Made by a program: the position numbers and the translations under genes. Of a stretch of 7,038 nucleotides of DNA, positions 1-5,565 are shown one piece after another. Location: assembly GCA_021795135.1 (NCBI GenBank), contig JAJYPT010000091.1, forward strand, positions 1-7,038, read 5' to 3'. The notes under the pieces were generated by a model. The model saw nothing but the letters and a program-made list of their open reading frames with translations. It made no database searches and was not told where the DNA came from. Position 1 is the first letter of the stretch. The number at the start of each line of letters is the position of its first letter. The stretch comes from Actinomycetes bacterium. GTDB taxonomy: Bacteria; Actinomycetota; Acidimicrobiia; Acidimicrobiales; JAJYPT01.

Positions 1-1070
1 GATCTCCTGAAAAAGATATTTACTGGTGTGCAGCCGATGTTGGGTGGATAACAGGTCATAGTTATATTGTCTATGGTCCCCTTTTGAATGGCGCAACTAG
101 TGTTATATATGAAGGTAGTCCTGATTATCCAGATCTAGATCGCTGGTGGGAGATAGTAGAACGCTACAAAGTAAGCATTTTGTATACTGCTCCTACTGCA
201 ATTAGGATGTTTATGAAATGGGGGGATAAGTACCCTAAATCTCATGATCTTTCTTCACTTCGAGTTTTAGCTTCAGTTGGAGAACCTATAAATCCTGAAG
301 CTTGGATGTGGTATCACGAAGTTATAGGAGGAAATAATTGTCCAATTTCTGATACCTGGTGGCAAACCGAAACAGGATCTCATATGGTTGCTCCTCTTCC
401 TGGAGTAGTTGCATTAAAACCAGGTTCTGCTACTTTCCCACTACCTGGAATTGCAGCCGAAGTTGTTGATGAGTCGGGAAATAAAATAGAACATGGTGGT
501 GGCTATCTGACCATTACCAAGCCTTGGCCTTCTATGATGAGAGGGATTTTTGGGGAGCCAGAACGTTATTTTCAAACCTATTGGAGCCGTTTTGAGGGTC
601 GTTATTTTGCAGGAGATGGTGCAAAAATAGACGCTGATGGCTATTTTTGGCTTCTTGGCAGAGTTGATGATGTGATGAATATATCAGGTCATCGTGTTTC
701 TACTACTGAGGTGGAATCTGCAATAGTAAATCATCATGGAGTTGCAGAAGCAGCAGTTGTAGGTGCCAAAGATTCCTTGAGTGGTCAAGCAATTATAGCT
801 TTTGTTATTTTGAGGACAGGGGTAGAGCCCTCAGTCGAATTTGGCGAAGAATTAAGAGATCTTGTTGGTAGATCAATAGGACCTATTGCAAAGCCAAAAA
901 AGATTATTTTTACTCCAGAATTGCCTAAAACTAGGAGTGGAAAGATTATGAGAAGACTTTTGAAAGATGTAGTAGAAGGTAGGGCTTTGGGAGATACTAC
1001 TACTTTGGCAGATGATTCAGTCGTTGCCCAAATTAGCACTTTGTCAAATGTGAGATCCGAAGAGGAGTAA
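1..1070 (+). CDS. acs: Acetyl-CoA synthetase (AMP-forming), C-terminal part, 5'-truncated by window edge
   Basis: The enzyme activates acetate with ATP and CoA to give acetyl-CoA, AMP and PPi in the cytoplasm. The open frame runs from base 3 with no start in view, so about 355 residues are visible of a family length near 650. Seen motifs are YWCAADVGWITGHS at the left edge, YTAPTAIR (183-206), SVGEPINPEAW, DTWWQTETG (351-377), GRVDDVMNISGHR (from 657) and PKTRSGKIMRR. In DTWWQTETG the second Trp is the residue that restricts the acyl pocket to acetate in known Acs enzymes. The lysine of SGK (codon 942-944) is the catalytic lysine that Pat-type acetyltransferases acetylate in other bacteria. 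The match to E. coli Acs is nearly continuous to the C-terminus. A SH pair follows the TETG motif where E. coli has GF; the effect is unknown. The next gene starts 4 nt after the stop, so they are probably cotranscribed. Confidence 0.97.
   Translation, partial: SPEKDIYWCAADVGWITGHSYIVYGPLLNGATSVIYEGSPDYPDLDRWWEIVERYKVSILYTAPTAIRMFMKWGDKYPKSHDLSSLRVLASVGEPINPEAWMWYHEVIGGNNCPISDTWWQTETGSHMVAPLPGVVALKPGSATFPLPGIAAEVVDESGNKIEHGGGYLTITKPWPSMMRGIFGEPERYFQTYWSRFEGRYFAGDGAKIDADGYFWLLGRVDDVMNISGHRVSTTEVESAIVNHHGVAEAAVVGAKDSLSGQAIIAFVILRTGVEPSVEFGEELRDLVGRSIGPIAKPKKIIFTPELPKTRSGKIMRRLLKDVVEGRALGDTTTLADDSVVAQISTLSNVRSEEE
1061..1067 (+). promoter_or_regulatory. Shine-Dalgarno site inside the acs 3' end, for the TTG start at 1075
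   Basis: AGAGGAG lies over the last acs codons, 7 nt before TTG at 1075. It is the best ribosome-binding site near this frame and decides the unusual TTG start. No ATG lies between it and the first catalytic motif. Confidence 0.75.
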
Positions 1071-1074
1071 GTAG

Positions 1075-1584
1075 TTGTCATCTGAGTTATTGAATTATGA
1101 GATAAATCCTCATCACTGGTGTTGGAGGCAGGGAGAGTTTGAAGGGACTTCAGCAGTTATTTTCGATATAGATGGAGTACTTGCAGACGCTGCTGGTAGA
1201 CAACATCTTTTAACTCCTCCCAAAAGGGATTGGGAGGAGTTCTTCTCAGCGTGTGGTCAAGACCCAATTATTGAAGAAGTAACTCGCTTATTGGATGTAA
1301 TAGATCCAAATCTAAAAATTATTTTATTGACAGGTCGTCCTGTTAGAGTCAGACCTCAAACTTTAGATTGGCTAGAACGATTCAATCTTCGGTGGGACTT
1401 ATTGATCATGAGAGATTTTGGAGACCACAGCGCTGCAACTTCGTTTAAAGAAGTAACTGTAAATGAATTAAAAAAGAGAGATTTCAAGTTATTACTAGCC
1501 TTAGAAGATGATAAACGAAATCTAGAAATGTTTAATTATAACGATATCCCCTGTGTCTATATCCATTCAGGCTATTATGACTAA
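1075..1584 (+). CDS. HAD-superfamily phosphatase, resembling polynucleotide 3'-phosphatase (T4 Pnk C-domain type)
   Basis: A 169-residue protein starting at TTG, supported by a strong Shine-Dalgarno site. HAD motifs are in order: motif I VIFDIDGVLADA with nucleophile Asp31 and acid/base Asp33; motif II ILLTGRP (Thr86); a candidate motif III lysine in SFKEV (Lys125); motif IV LALEDDKRN (Glu144, Asp145, Asp146). The spacing, the single short domain and the ending IPCVYIHSGYYD recall the 3'-phosphatase domain of T4 polynucleotide kinase, whose C-terminus has a similar AIDDR..V...C.QV.SG.F pattern. Such domains remove 3'-phosphates from nucleic acid ends during repair. No kinase P-loop is present. 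The first 25 residues, rich in His and Trp, match nothing I recognise. The HAD fold is secure; the substrate is inference, and another nucleotide or small phosphoester is possible. The close link to acs suggests cotranscription but does not itself explain a function. Confidence 0.85.
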   Translation: MSSELLNYEINPHHWCWRQGEFEGTSAVIFDIDGVLADAAGRQHLLTPPKRDWEEFFSACGQDPIIEEVTRLLDVIDPNLKIILLTGRPVRVRPQTLDWLERFNLRWDLLIMRDFGDHSAATSFKEVTVNELKKRDFKLLLALEDDKRNLEMFNYNDIPCVYIHSGYYD

Positions 1585-1586
1585 AT

Positions 1587-1614
1587 AACTTTAGTAAGAT
1601 CAATCTCTAAAGTT
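1587..1614. terminator. Dyad between convergent genes, possible bidirectional terminator
   Basis: Perfect 8-bp arms AACTTTAG (1587-1594) and CTAAAGTT (1607-1614) enclose AGA/TCT, giving a longer hairpin with a 2-nt bulge and a TCAA loop. It begins just after the HAD stop and overlaps the last codons of yajQ. The stem is AT-rich and the flanking T-runs are short in both directions, so termination is plausible but not compelling. Confidence 0.4.
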
Positions 1615-2088
1615 TACAAATTGGAGAGGGATATTAAAATCCTTTTCTTTTATCGAATTCATTACTTGTTGTAGGTCATCTCGTTTTTTACTAGAAACTC
1701 TTATTTGATCTCCTTGAGTTTGGGAGGATAAACCTTTTAGATTCAAGCTTTTGATGAATTTATTAAGTTCTTTGGCAACATCTTGAGAAATACCAGCTTT
1801 TATGGTTATATCTTGTTTAGCAGAACCTTTAGATCCTTGTTCTACTTTGGATCTTTCTAGGCTTTTTAGGGAAACTTTTCGTTTTACAAGTTTTTCTTCT
1901 AAAACTTGTACTAAAGCTTTTAAACGATCTTCAGTAGATGATTCTAAATGCAACTTGTCTTCATTTAGCTCTATACTTGAAGAAGTAGCTTTGAAATCAA
2001 AACGAGTTTGTATTTCTCTGTTAGCTTGGTCTACGGCATTTTTTACTTCTTGCATATCAATTTGTGAAACTATGTCAAAACTGGCCAT
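1600..2088 (-). CDS. yajQ: YajQ family nucleotide-binding protein
   Basis: A 162-residue protein, the normal length for YajQ (about 160-165). Both hallmark ends are present: N-terminal SFDIVSQIDMQEVKNAVDQANREI followed by RFDFKATSSSIEL, and C-terminal QGDQIRVSSKKRDDLQ with PLQFVNFRD. YajQ folds as two ferredoxin-like halves. The family has been reported to bind nucleotides or RNA, and a Xanthomonas member binds cyclic di-GMP; which ligand applies here cannot be read from sequence. The ATG at 2088 aligns with the family N-terminus. No good Shine-Dalgarno sits before it: the nearest purine run, AGGA, is about 14 nt upstream, so a very short leader or leaderless start is possible. The gene converges on the HAD gene and is divergent from tRNA-Tyr, 25 bp away. 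Confidence 0.96.
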   Translation of the reverse strand: MASFDIVSQIDMQEVKNAVDQANREIQTRFDFKATSSSIELNEDKLHLESSTEDRLKALVQVLEEKLVKRKVSLKSLERSKVEQGSKGSAKQDITIKAGISQDVAKELNKFIKSLNLKGLSSQTQGDQIRVSSKKRDDLQQVMNSIKEKDFNIPLQFVNFRD

Positions 2089-2104
2089 GATAATAGAGAT
2101 TATC
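2089..2104. promoter_or_regulatory. Symmetric element with a -10-like box on each strand between yajQ and tRNA-Tyr
   Basis: GATAAT-AGAG-ATTATC is a perfect inverted repeat with a 4-nt centre, filling most of the 25-bp divergent gap. Read on either strand it gives GATAAT, a 5/6 match to the -10 consensus. On plus this would start RNA near 2101, 13 nt before the tRNA. On minus it would start near 2092, about 4 nt before the yajQ ATG. I see no convincing -35 for either direction. An operator dyad is the alternative. Confidence 0.4.
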
Positions 2105-2113
2105 CTAATTTAT

Positions 2114-2198
2114 GGGTCGGTGCCCGAGCGGCCAAAGGGAGCAGACTGTAAATCTGCCGGCAGCGCCTTCGGAGGTTCGAATCCTCCCCGGCCCACCA
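2114..2198 (+). tRNA. tRNA-Tyr (anticodon GTA)
   Basis: The cloverleaf can be drawn by hand. The acceptor GGGTCGG (2114-2120) pairs with CCGGCCC (2188-2194), with one T-G wobble. The anticodon stem is GCAGA/TCTGC around loop CTGTAAA, with anticodon GTA at 2148-2150. There is a long class II variable arm, as expected for bacterial tRNA-Tyr. The T arm is GGAGG-TTCGAAT-CCTCC. The discriminator is A2195 and CCA is encoded at 2196-2198. It is divergent from yajQ and is followed 3 nt later by a large palindrome. Confidence 0.97.
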
Positions 2199-2200
2199 GG

Positions 2201-2244
2201 AGTTTTATTAGGGCTAAGAATTAATTCTTAGCCCTAATAAAACT
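2201..2244 (+). terminator. Perfect 44-bp palindrome after tRNA-Tyr, probable transcription terminator
   Basis: Bases 2201-2222 are the exact reverse complement of 2223-2244. As RNA this is a stem of about 20 bp closed by a TTAA loop, with a GGGCTAAG/CTTAGCCC core and AT-rich ends. It begins 3 nt after the tRNA CCA end and is followed by TAAATTTTTATTT, which can serve as a loose T-tract. Termination of the tRNA transcript is the simplest reading. The exact symmetry and length exceed what a terminator needs, so a protein-binding or cruciform role is not excluded. Confidence 0.65.
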
Positions 2245-2306
2245 TAAATTTTTATTTAAAATAGTCAAAATTTTCTTACTAGCTAAATTAGGTTTATTTA
2301 GGTTTT

Positions 2307-2315
2307 TGCTATGAT
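2307..2315 (+). promoter_or_regulatory. Extended -10 promoter candidate
   Basis: TGCTATGAT fits the extended -10 form TGnTATAAT with one mismatch. Extended -10 promoters need little or no -35, and none is evident upstream. It would give a leader of roughly 240 nt for the mannosyltransferase gene. This much AT-rich DNA will contain such strings by chance. Confidence 0.25.
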
Positions 2316-2373
2316 GCTAAAACTACTCACACTTCTCAAATATTTTTCTAAACAAGTTTTTCGGGGATAAAGA

Positions 2374-2387
2374 CCAATAATTATTGG
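2374..2387. promoter_or_regulatory. 14-bp palindrome, possible operator
   Basis: CCAATAATTATTGG is perfectly symmetric and sits 6 nt before a TATACT box (2394-2399) on the plus strand. The size and placement suit a dimeric regulator controlling the mannosyltransferase gene, but no known operator is recognised and the match could be chance. Confidence 0.25.
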
Positions 2388-2549
2388 AACTTTTATACTT
2401 TGTTTTACGTCTTGTAAATAGAAATAAACTAGAAGTTAGTAAGCAGTACTAAATTGTGTGGCTAATTTTTAATGAAAATGGGTAATTGTTCACAAAATAA
2501 TTTCCTGCAATTGATTTTTTCTATATTTTGGTAAAAACTTTAAAAACAG

Positions 2550-2557
2550 AAGGTGAG
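2550..2557 (+). promoter_or_regulatory. Shine-Dalgarno site favouring the GTG start at 2565
   Basis: AAGGTGAG matches the 16S-complementary AGGTGA core and lies 7 nt before GTG at 2565. The alternative GTG at 2553 lies inside this site and has only a weak purine run before it, so the later start is preferred. Confidence 0.6.
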
Positions 2558-2564
2558 ACTACAG

Positions 2565-4172
2565 GTGGGCGAAAATCGTTCTTTGAACGTTGAATTGCTA
2601 AAAGAAAAAGCTCCTAATTTAGACATACAACTTTTTCTTCGCTCTGTTGTTAACTGGATTAAAGATCTCGTAAAAGAAAATCACTACGGTCCTGAACTTG
2701 GCAAAGAAGGAAAGGTAAATTTTTTACGCGTAGGCCTTTTGGGTTTTGTTGCTATTTTAGCCATAGTTATAGGAGCTTCTTTACCAAGTTCTCCTTTTAG
2801 CCTAAAGCAGCCTGGTGCTTGGTATTTTGGTATACCTTTAGCTGTTCCTTCTAATGGTCAACCCCTTATTCCTGTAGTTTTGACCTATGGTGGAATGCTA
2901 TTGCTGATGAGGGTGTGGTATGAACTAATTCGTAGTTCTTTGCGTCGCCCTAGTCTTCCTTTGAAACCACTTGCGTGGATTTTTGTGCTATGGGTTATCC
3001 CGTTGTTGATTGTTCCTCCTTTGTTTAGCCGAGATGTCTATAGTTATGCCGCCCAAGGCGATATGGTTACCCATAATATAAGCCCTTATATATTTGGTCC
3101 TGGAGTTTTAGCCGGTAGTCCTTATGTAAGAGGAGTAGATCCCCTTTGGTTGAATGCCCCAGCTCCTTATGGTCCATTATTTTTATTTATAGCAGCAGCT
3201 TTTACTAATATAACCATGCACCATGTGCTGGCTAATATTGTCTTACTTAGGCTTTTAGAATTGGCTGGGGTAATCTTAGTGGCCATATTTTTACCACGCT
3301 TAGCTGTGACTGAGGGAGGCAATCCAGGAACTGCTTTTGTACTTGGGGTGCTGAATCCGGTTACTTTGTTGCATTTGATTGCTGGAGCCCACAATGATGC
3401 CTTTATGTTAGGTTTGTTGATAGCTGGCTTAGCATTAGCCAAAGAGGGACGTCCCTTTTTGGGAATTGTAATGTGTAGTCTTGCAGCAGCTATAAAAATT
3501 CCAGCTGCTGCAGGAGTATTTTTTATAGGTTGGCAATGGATGGGTGTGGGTGGATCCATAAAAGAAAAAATAAGACCTGTAGTTACCTCTGGAATTATTT
3601 TTTTAGCAGTGATGGCTTTTCTATCTAAGGTAACAAGTTTGGGATGGGGCTGGGTCTTTGCTTTGTCTACTCCTGGCACCGTTAGATCCTATGTAGCTCC
3701 TGCTACTGCAGTGGGTCTTATTGGAGGGTCTATATCTCATTTTATAGGATTAGGTATTTCAACTTCTTCTATTTTGACTGTGACTAGACTTTTAGGATTT
3801 CTTTTGTCAGCTGCCATAGGGGCTTGGATGCTTCTCAATAGCGATAGGATTGGTTTTTCTAAAGCACTAGGGCTTACATTTTTAGCTGTTGTGGTTTTAG
3901 CTCCTGTAGTTCAGCCTTGGTATCTATCGTGGGCTTTGATTCTCTTAGCAACTGTTGCAACCCCCAAAGTTAGAAAACTTATTGTATGGCTTTCTATATT
4001 TGCAAGTTTTTTAGGACTGCCTGGAGGACAGATTCTTTTAGATCAACTTGATCATATTAGTCCACTTTCTATCTTGTTAGCTATTGGGGTTTTAGTAGCA
4101 ATACCAGCTACACCTTTACCCGAACGTTTTCGTCAATTACTAAATTCAAATCGACAACCTTCAAATTTTTGA
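2565..4172 (+). CDS. MptA/MptB-family polyprenol-phosphomannose-dependent alpha-1,6-mannosyltransferase (GT-C membrane protein)
   Basis: About 535 residues (539 if GTG 2553 is used) with an estimated 12-14 hydrophobic segments after a soluble, charged N-terminus of about 55 residues. The family signature is clear. SRDVYSYAAQGD, followed by NISPYIFGPG, lies in the first large extracytoplasmic loop, where GT-C enzymes carry their catalytic acidic residue (Asp161 or Asp170 in numbering from 2553). Later come LNPVTLLHLIAGAHNDAFMLG, AAIKIPAAAG and VVQPWYLSW. Mycobacterial and corynebacterial MptA/MptB extend the alpha-1,6-mannan core of lipomannan and lipoarabinomannan, using polyprenyl-phosphomannose outside the membrane. 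MptA and MptB are not separable by eye, and this lineage's glycolipid is unknown, so only the family is claimed. The stop is one base from the next gene's GTG, giving probable translational coupling. Confidence 0.85.
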   Translation: MGENRSLNVELLKEKAPNLDIQLFLRSVVNWIKDLVKENHYGPELGKEGKVNFLRVGLLGFVAILAIVIGASLPSSPFSLKQPGAWYFGIPLAVPSNGQPLIPVVLTYGGMLLLMRVWYELIRSSLRRPSLPLKPLAWIFVLWVIPLLIVPPLFSRDVYSYAAQGDMVTHNISPYIFGPGVLAGSPYVRGVDPLWLNAPAPYGPLFLFIAAAFTNITMHHVLANIVLLRLLELAGVILVAIFLPRLAVTEGGNPGTAFVLGVLNPVTLLHLIAGAHNDAFMLGLLIAGLALAKEGRPFLGIVMCSLAAAIKIPAAAGVFFIGWQWMGVGGSIKEKIRPVVTSGIIFLAVMAFLSKVTSLGWGWVFALSTPGTVRSYVAPATAVGLIGGSISHFIGLGISTSSILTVTRLLGFLLSAAIGAWMLLNSDRIGFSKALGLTFLAVVVLAPVVQPWYLSWALILLATVATPKVRKLIVWLSIFASFLGLPGGQILLDQLDHISPLSILLAIGVLVAIPATPLPERFRQLLNSNRQPSNF

Positions 4173-4173
4173 T

Positions 4174-4806
4174 GTGATTATATCTGAAGATATCTATCAA
4201 GAGTTGAGATCTAAGGACAAAATTCTGAGTGATCTTATAGATCAACATGGTCCTATGACAATAGATACAACTAGGGATGCAACTCGTTTTGAAGCTTTGG
4301 TTCGTTCTGTTTTGCATCAACAACTCACTAGGCATGCAGCTGATGCTATTTATAGCCGAATGGTTGAACTCTTGGGAGGTTCTCTTACTCCACAAGATTT
4401 AGTTCGCATAGAGTTACAAACATTAAAAACTTGTGGTTTGTCTCAAGCTAAAGCTTTAGCCATACAAGGCTTAGCTCAAGCTATTGTTGAAAAAAAATTA
4501 AATCTCAAACTTTTAGAATCTTTGGATGATATAGAAGTTTTTGAAATACTTTGTTCTTATAGAGGAATTGGAATTTGGACTGCTCAGATGTTTTGCATTT
4601 TCCAATTGAATAGGATAGATATTTGGCCCAGTAGTGACTATGGAATAAGGAAGGGATTCTCTAAAGCTTATTCTTTGGATCATTTACCAAGTCCCAAAGA
4701 ACTTGATCAAATAGGTAATCAGTTTAAGCCCTATAGGACTATTTTGGCTTGGTATTGTTGGCGAGCTGCAGAGTCAGATAAAAAGTCAATAAAGATACCC
4801 CTATAA
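4174..4806 (+). CDS. DNA-3-methyladenine glycosylase, AlkA-type HhH-GPD protein
   Basis: A 210-residue base-excision repair enzyme that removes alkylated purines such as 3-methyladenine. The N-terminal part carries FEALVRSVLHQQLT (residues 39-52), typical of the family. The helix-hairpin-helix is YRGIGIWTAQMF (129-140). The catalytic Asp is Asp155 in WPSSDYGIRKG, aligning with E. coli AlkA Asp238; the preceding residue, Asp in AlkA, is Ser here. FKPYRTILAWYCWRA (184-198) matches the C-terminal AlkA helix. There is no iron-sulfur cysteine cluster, and the protein lacks the extra N-terminal domain of E. coli AlkA, as in the short actinobacterial form. It starts at GTG one base after the mannosyltransferase stop with no Shine-Dalgarno, so it probably relies on coupling. 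Its stop overlaps the tail of a minus-strand small ORF by 6 bp. Confidence 0.93.
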   Translation: MIISEDIYQELRSKDKILSDLIDQHGPMTIDTTRDATRFEALVRSVLHQQLTRHAADAIYSRMVELLGGSLTPQDLVRIELQTLKTCGLSQAKALAIQGLAQAIVEKKLNLKLLESLDDIEVFEILCSYRGIGIWTAQMFCIFQLNRIDIWPSSDYGIRKGFSKAYSLDHLPSPKELDQIGNQFKPYRTILAWYCWRAAESDKKSIKIPL

Positions 4807-4896
4807 GTTTATAAAAGCTTTTAAAAAACCTATAACTGCTCCTAAAGAAATAATAAACATTGAACCTGTAAGTATGTAAAAAGAAATCCTTCGCAT
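4801..4896 (-). CDS. Small single-helix membrane protein, 31 residues, hypothetical
   Basis: An ATG frame of 31 codons ends in TAG. AAAGGA on the minus strand gives a Shine-Dalgarno core about 4-5 nt before the ATG. The peptide begins MRRISFYILTGSMFIISLGA and continues VIGFLKAFINL: two N-terminal arginines, then about 22 mostly hydrophobic residues, then a Lys and a short amphipathic tail. This is the layout of a one-pass membrane peptide with the N-terminus likely inside. It starts 34 nt after the GNAT stop on the same strand, so it may be cotranscribed with it, and its last 6 bases overlap the end of the AlkA-type gene tail to tail. I recognise no family. An AT-rich spacer could produce such a frame by chance, but the ribosome site and helix make it credible. 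Confidence 0.5.
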   Translation of the reverse strand: MRRISFYILTGSMFIISLGAVIGFLKAFINL

Positions 4897-4930
4897 GTTT
4901 TCCTTTGAGTCAAAAGAGGGTAATTATATT

Positions 4931-5419
4931 CTAAAGAAGTTTTTGCATTAAAGCGACATCTAACCAATGACCAAATTTTCTACCTACTTCTTTTTCTATT
5001 CCCACTAATTCAAATCCGCAAGATTTATGAAGGGCGATGGAAGCTTGGTGTCCTCCCGATATTCGAGCCATTATGGAATGAAATCCATATTCAGTAGCTA
5101 ATATAATTGTCTCATTTAGTAATAGTCGTCCGATACCTTTTCTACGATGGAGATGATGGACATATAAAGAGTTTTCAACAGTAGTTGAATAAGCAGGTCT
5201 ATTCCTATATGGACTCAAAGAAGCAAAACCTATAACTTGAGCTTGTTCACAACATACAATTGCAGGGTAAACTCCTGAATGTTCTATGATCCAAGTCTTT
5301 TGATCTTCTAAGGATCTTGGGACTAAATCAAAAGTAACTGTTGAGCCTAAAACTTCTTTGTTGTAGATATTGCGCATTGCTTCGGCATCGTCAACTGTTG
5401 CAAGGCGTAATTCGGGCAT
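4931..5419 (-). CDS. GNAT acetyltransferase, phosphinothricin / methionine-sulfoximine N-acetyltransferase family
   Basis: A 162-residue cytoplasmic enzyme expected to transfer acetyl from acetyl-CoA to an amine. It opens with the usual LRLATVDDAEAMRNIYN strand-helix. The CoA-binding loop is RRKGIG (Arg92 to Gly97), following TTVENSLYVHHL. The C-terminal block SIALHKSCGFELVGIEKEVGRKFGHWLDV is diagnostic of the PAT/MnaT group, which acetylates phosphinothricin, methionine sulfoximine or methionine sulfone. One oddity: the conserved Asn before the ASI.LH motif (often N.ASI.LH) is His124 here. The physiological substrate is unknown. The ATG at 5419 fits the family start, but no Shine-Dalgarno precedes it; TATCTT seven bases upstream of the ATG would allow a leaderless mRNA. 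The 31-codon membrane ORF lies just downstream. Confidence 0.92.
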   Translation of the reverse strand: MPELRLATVDDAEAMRNIYNKEVLGSTVTFDLVPRSLEDQKTWIIEHSGVYPAIVCCEQAQVIGFASLSPYRNRPAYSTTVENSLYVHHLHRRKGIGRLLLNETIILATEYGFHSIMARISGGHQASIALHKSCGFELVGIEKEVGRKFGHWLDVALMQKLL

Positions 5420-5488
5420 TTAATCGAAGATAAAGCTAAATTGACAAAAAAGGAAATCGAATTAGCAAAAAATTTTGTTTTTATCGCA

Positions 5489-5517
5489 TTGATACCTAAA
5501 TAAGCTAGGTTTTTAAT
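5489..5517 (+). promoter_or_regulatory. Sigma70-type promoter for the tRNA-Thr/tRNA-Met (and possibly tuf) unit
   Basis: TTGATA (5489-5494, 5/6 to TTGACA), a spacer of exactly 17 bp and TTTAAT (5512-5517, 5/6 to TATAAT) make the best promoter in the window. The predicted start near 5524 leaves a leader of about 42 nt before tRNA-Thr, to be removed by processing. Confidence 0.6.
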
Positions 5518-5565
5518 AAAAATAAAGCCATCAAGTAAGCTAACTTAGAAAGAGTTATTGTTTTC

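Larger units (their letters stand above)
2245..2564. other. AT-rich non-coding interval between the tRNA-Tyr palindrome and the mannosyltransferase gene
   Basis: About 320 bp with no credible gene. The longest ATG frame I noticed is 20 codons (2472-2534) and has no ribosome-binding site. The interval holds an extended -10-like box (2307-2315), a near-tandem AGGTTT repeat around 2290-2307, a 14-bp palindrome (2374-2387) followed by TATACT (2394-2399), a TTTAC/GTAAA dyad (2404-2418), and TATATT (2522-2527) near the next gene. It presumably holds the promoter and a possibly long leader for that gene, but no hexamer pair has both good matches and proper spacing. Confidence 0.6.

Noticed and set aside
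785..1081. 98-codon minus-strand frame antisense to acs
   Set aside because: It lies wholly opposite conserved acs codons; the translation is low-complexity and Ser/Thr-rich and has no recognisable domain.
1802..2224. 140-codon plus-strand frame opposite yajQ and running through tRNA-Tyr
   Set aside because: It is antisense to the conserved yajQ frame and reads through a structural tRNA and into the palindrome, so it is a shadow.
2114..2244. tRNA-Tyr plus palindrome as an integration site of a mobile element
   Set aside because: There is no integrase gene, no repeated copy of the tRNA 3' end within the window, and normal chromosomal genes lie on both sides.
2472..2534. 20-codon ATG frame in the gap before the mannosyltransferase gene
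   Set aside because: There is no ribosome-binding site, the composition is ordinary, and this length is expected by chance in AT-rich DNA.
3167..3679. 170-codon minus-strand frame inside the mannosyltransferase gene
   Set aside because: It is antisense to conserved GT-C motifs, and its Pro/Lys/Ala-rich product is the mirror of hydrophobic codons.
4108..4395. 95-codon minus-strand frame across the mannosyltransferase/AlkA junction
   Set aside because: It is antisense to two well-supported genes and carries no domain signal.
4812..4823. TAAAAGCTTTTA palindrome as a terminator after the AlkA-type gene
   Set aside because: It is only 12 bp, nearly all A-T, has no real loop or T-run, and is explained as codons of the minus-strand small ORF.
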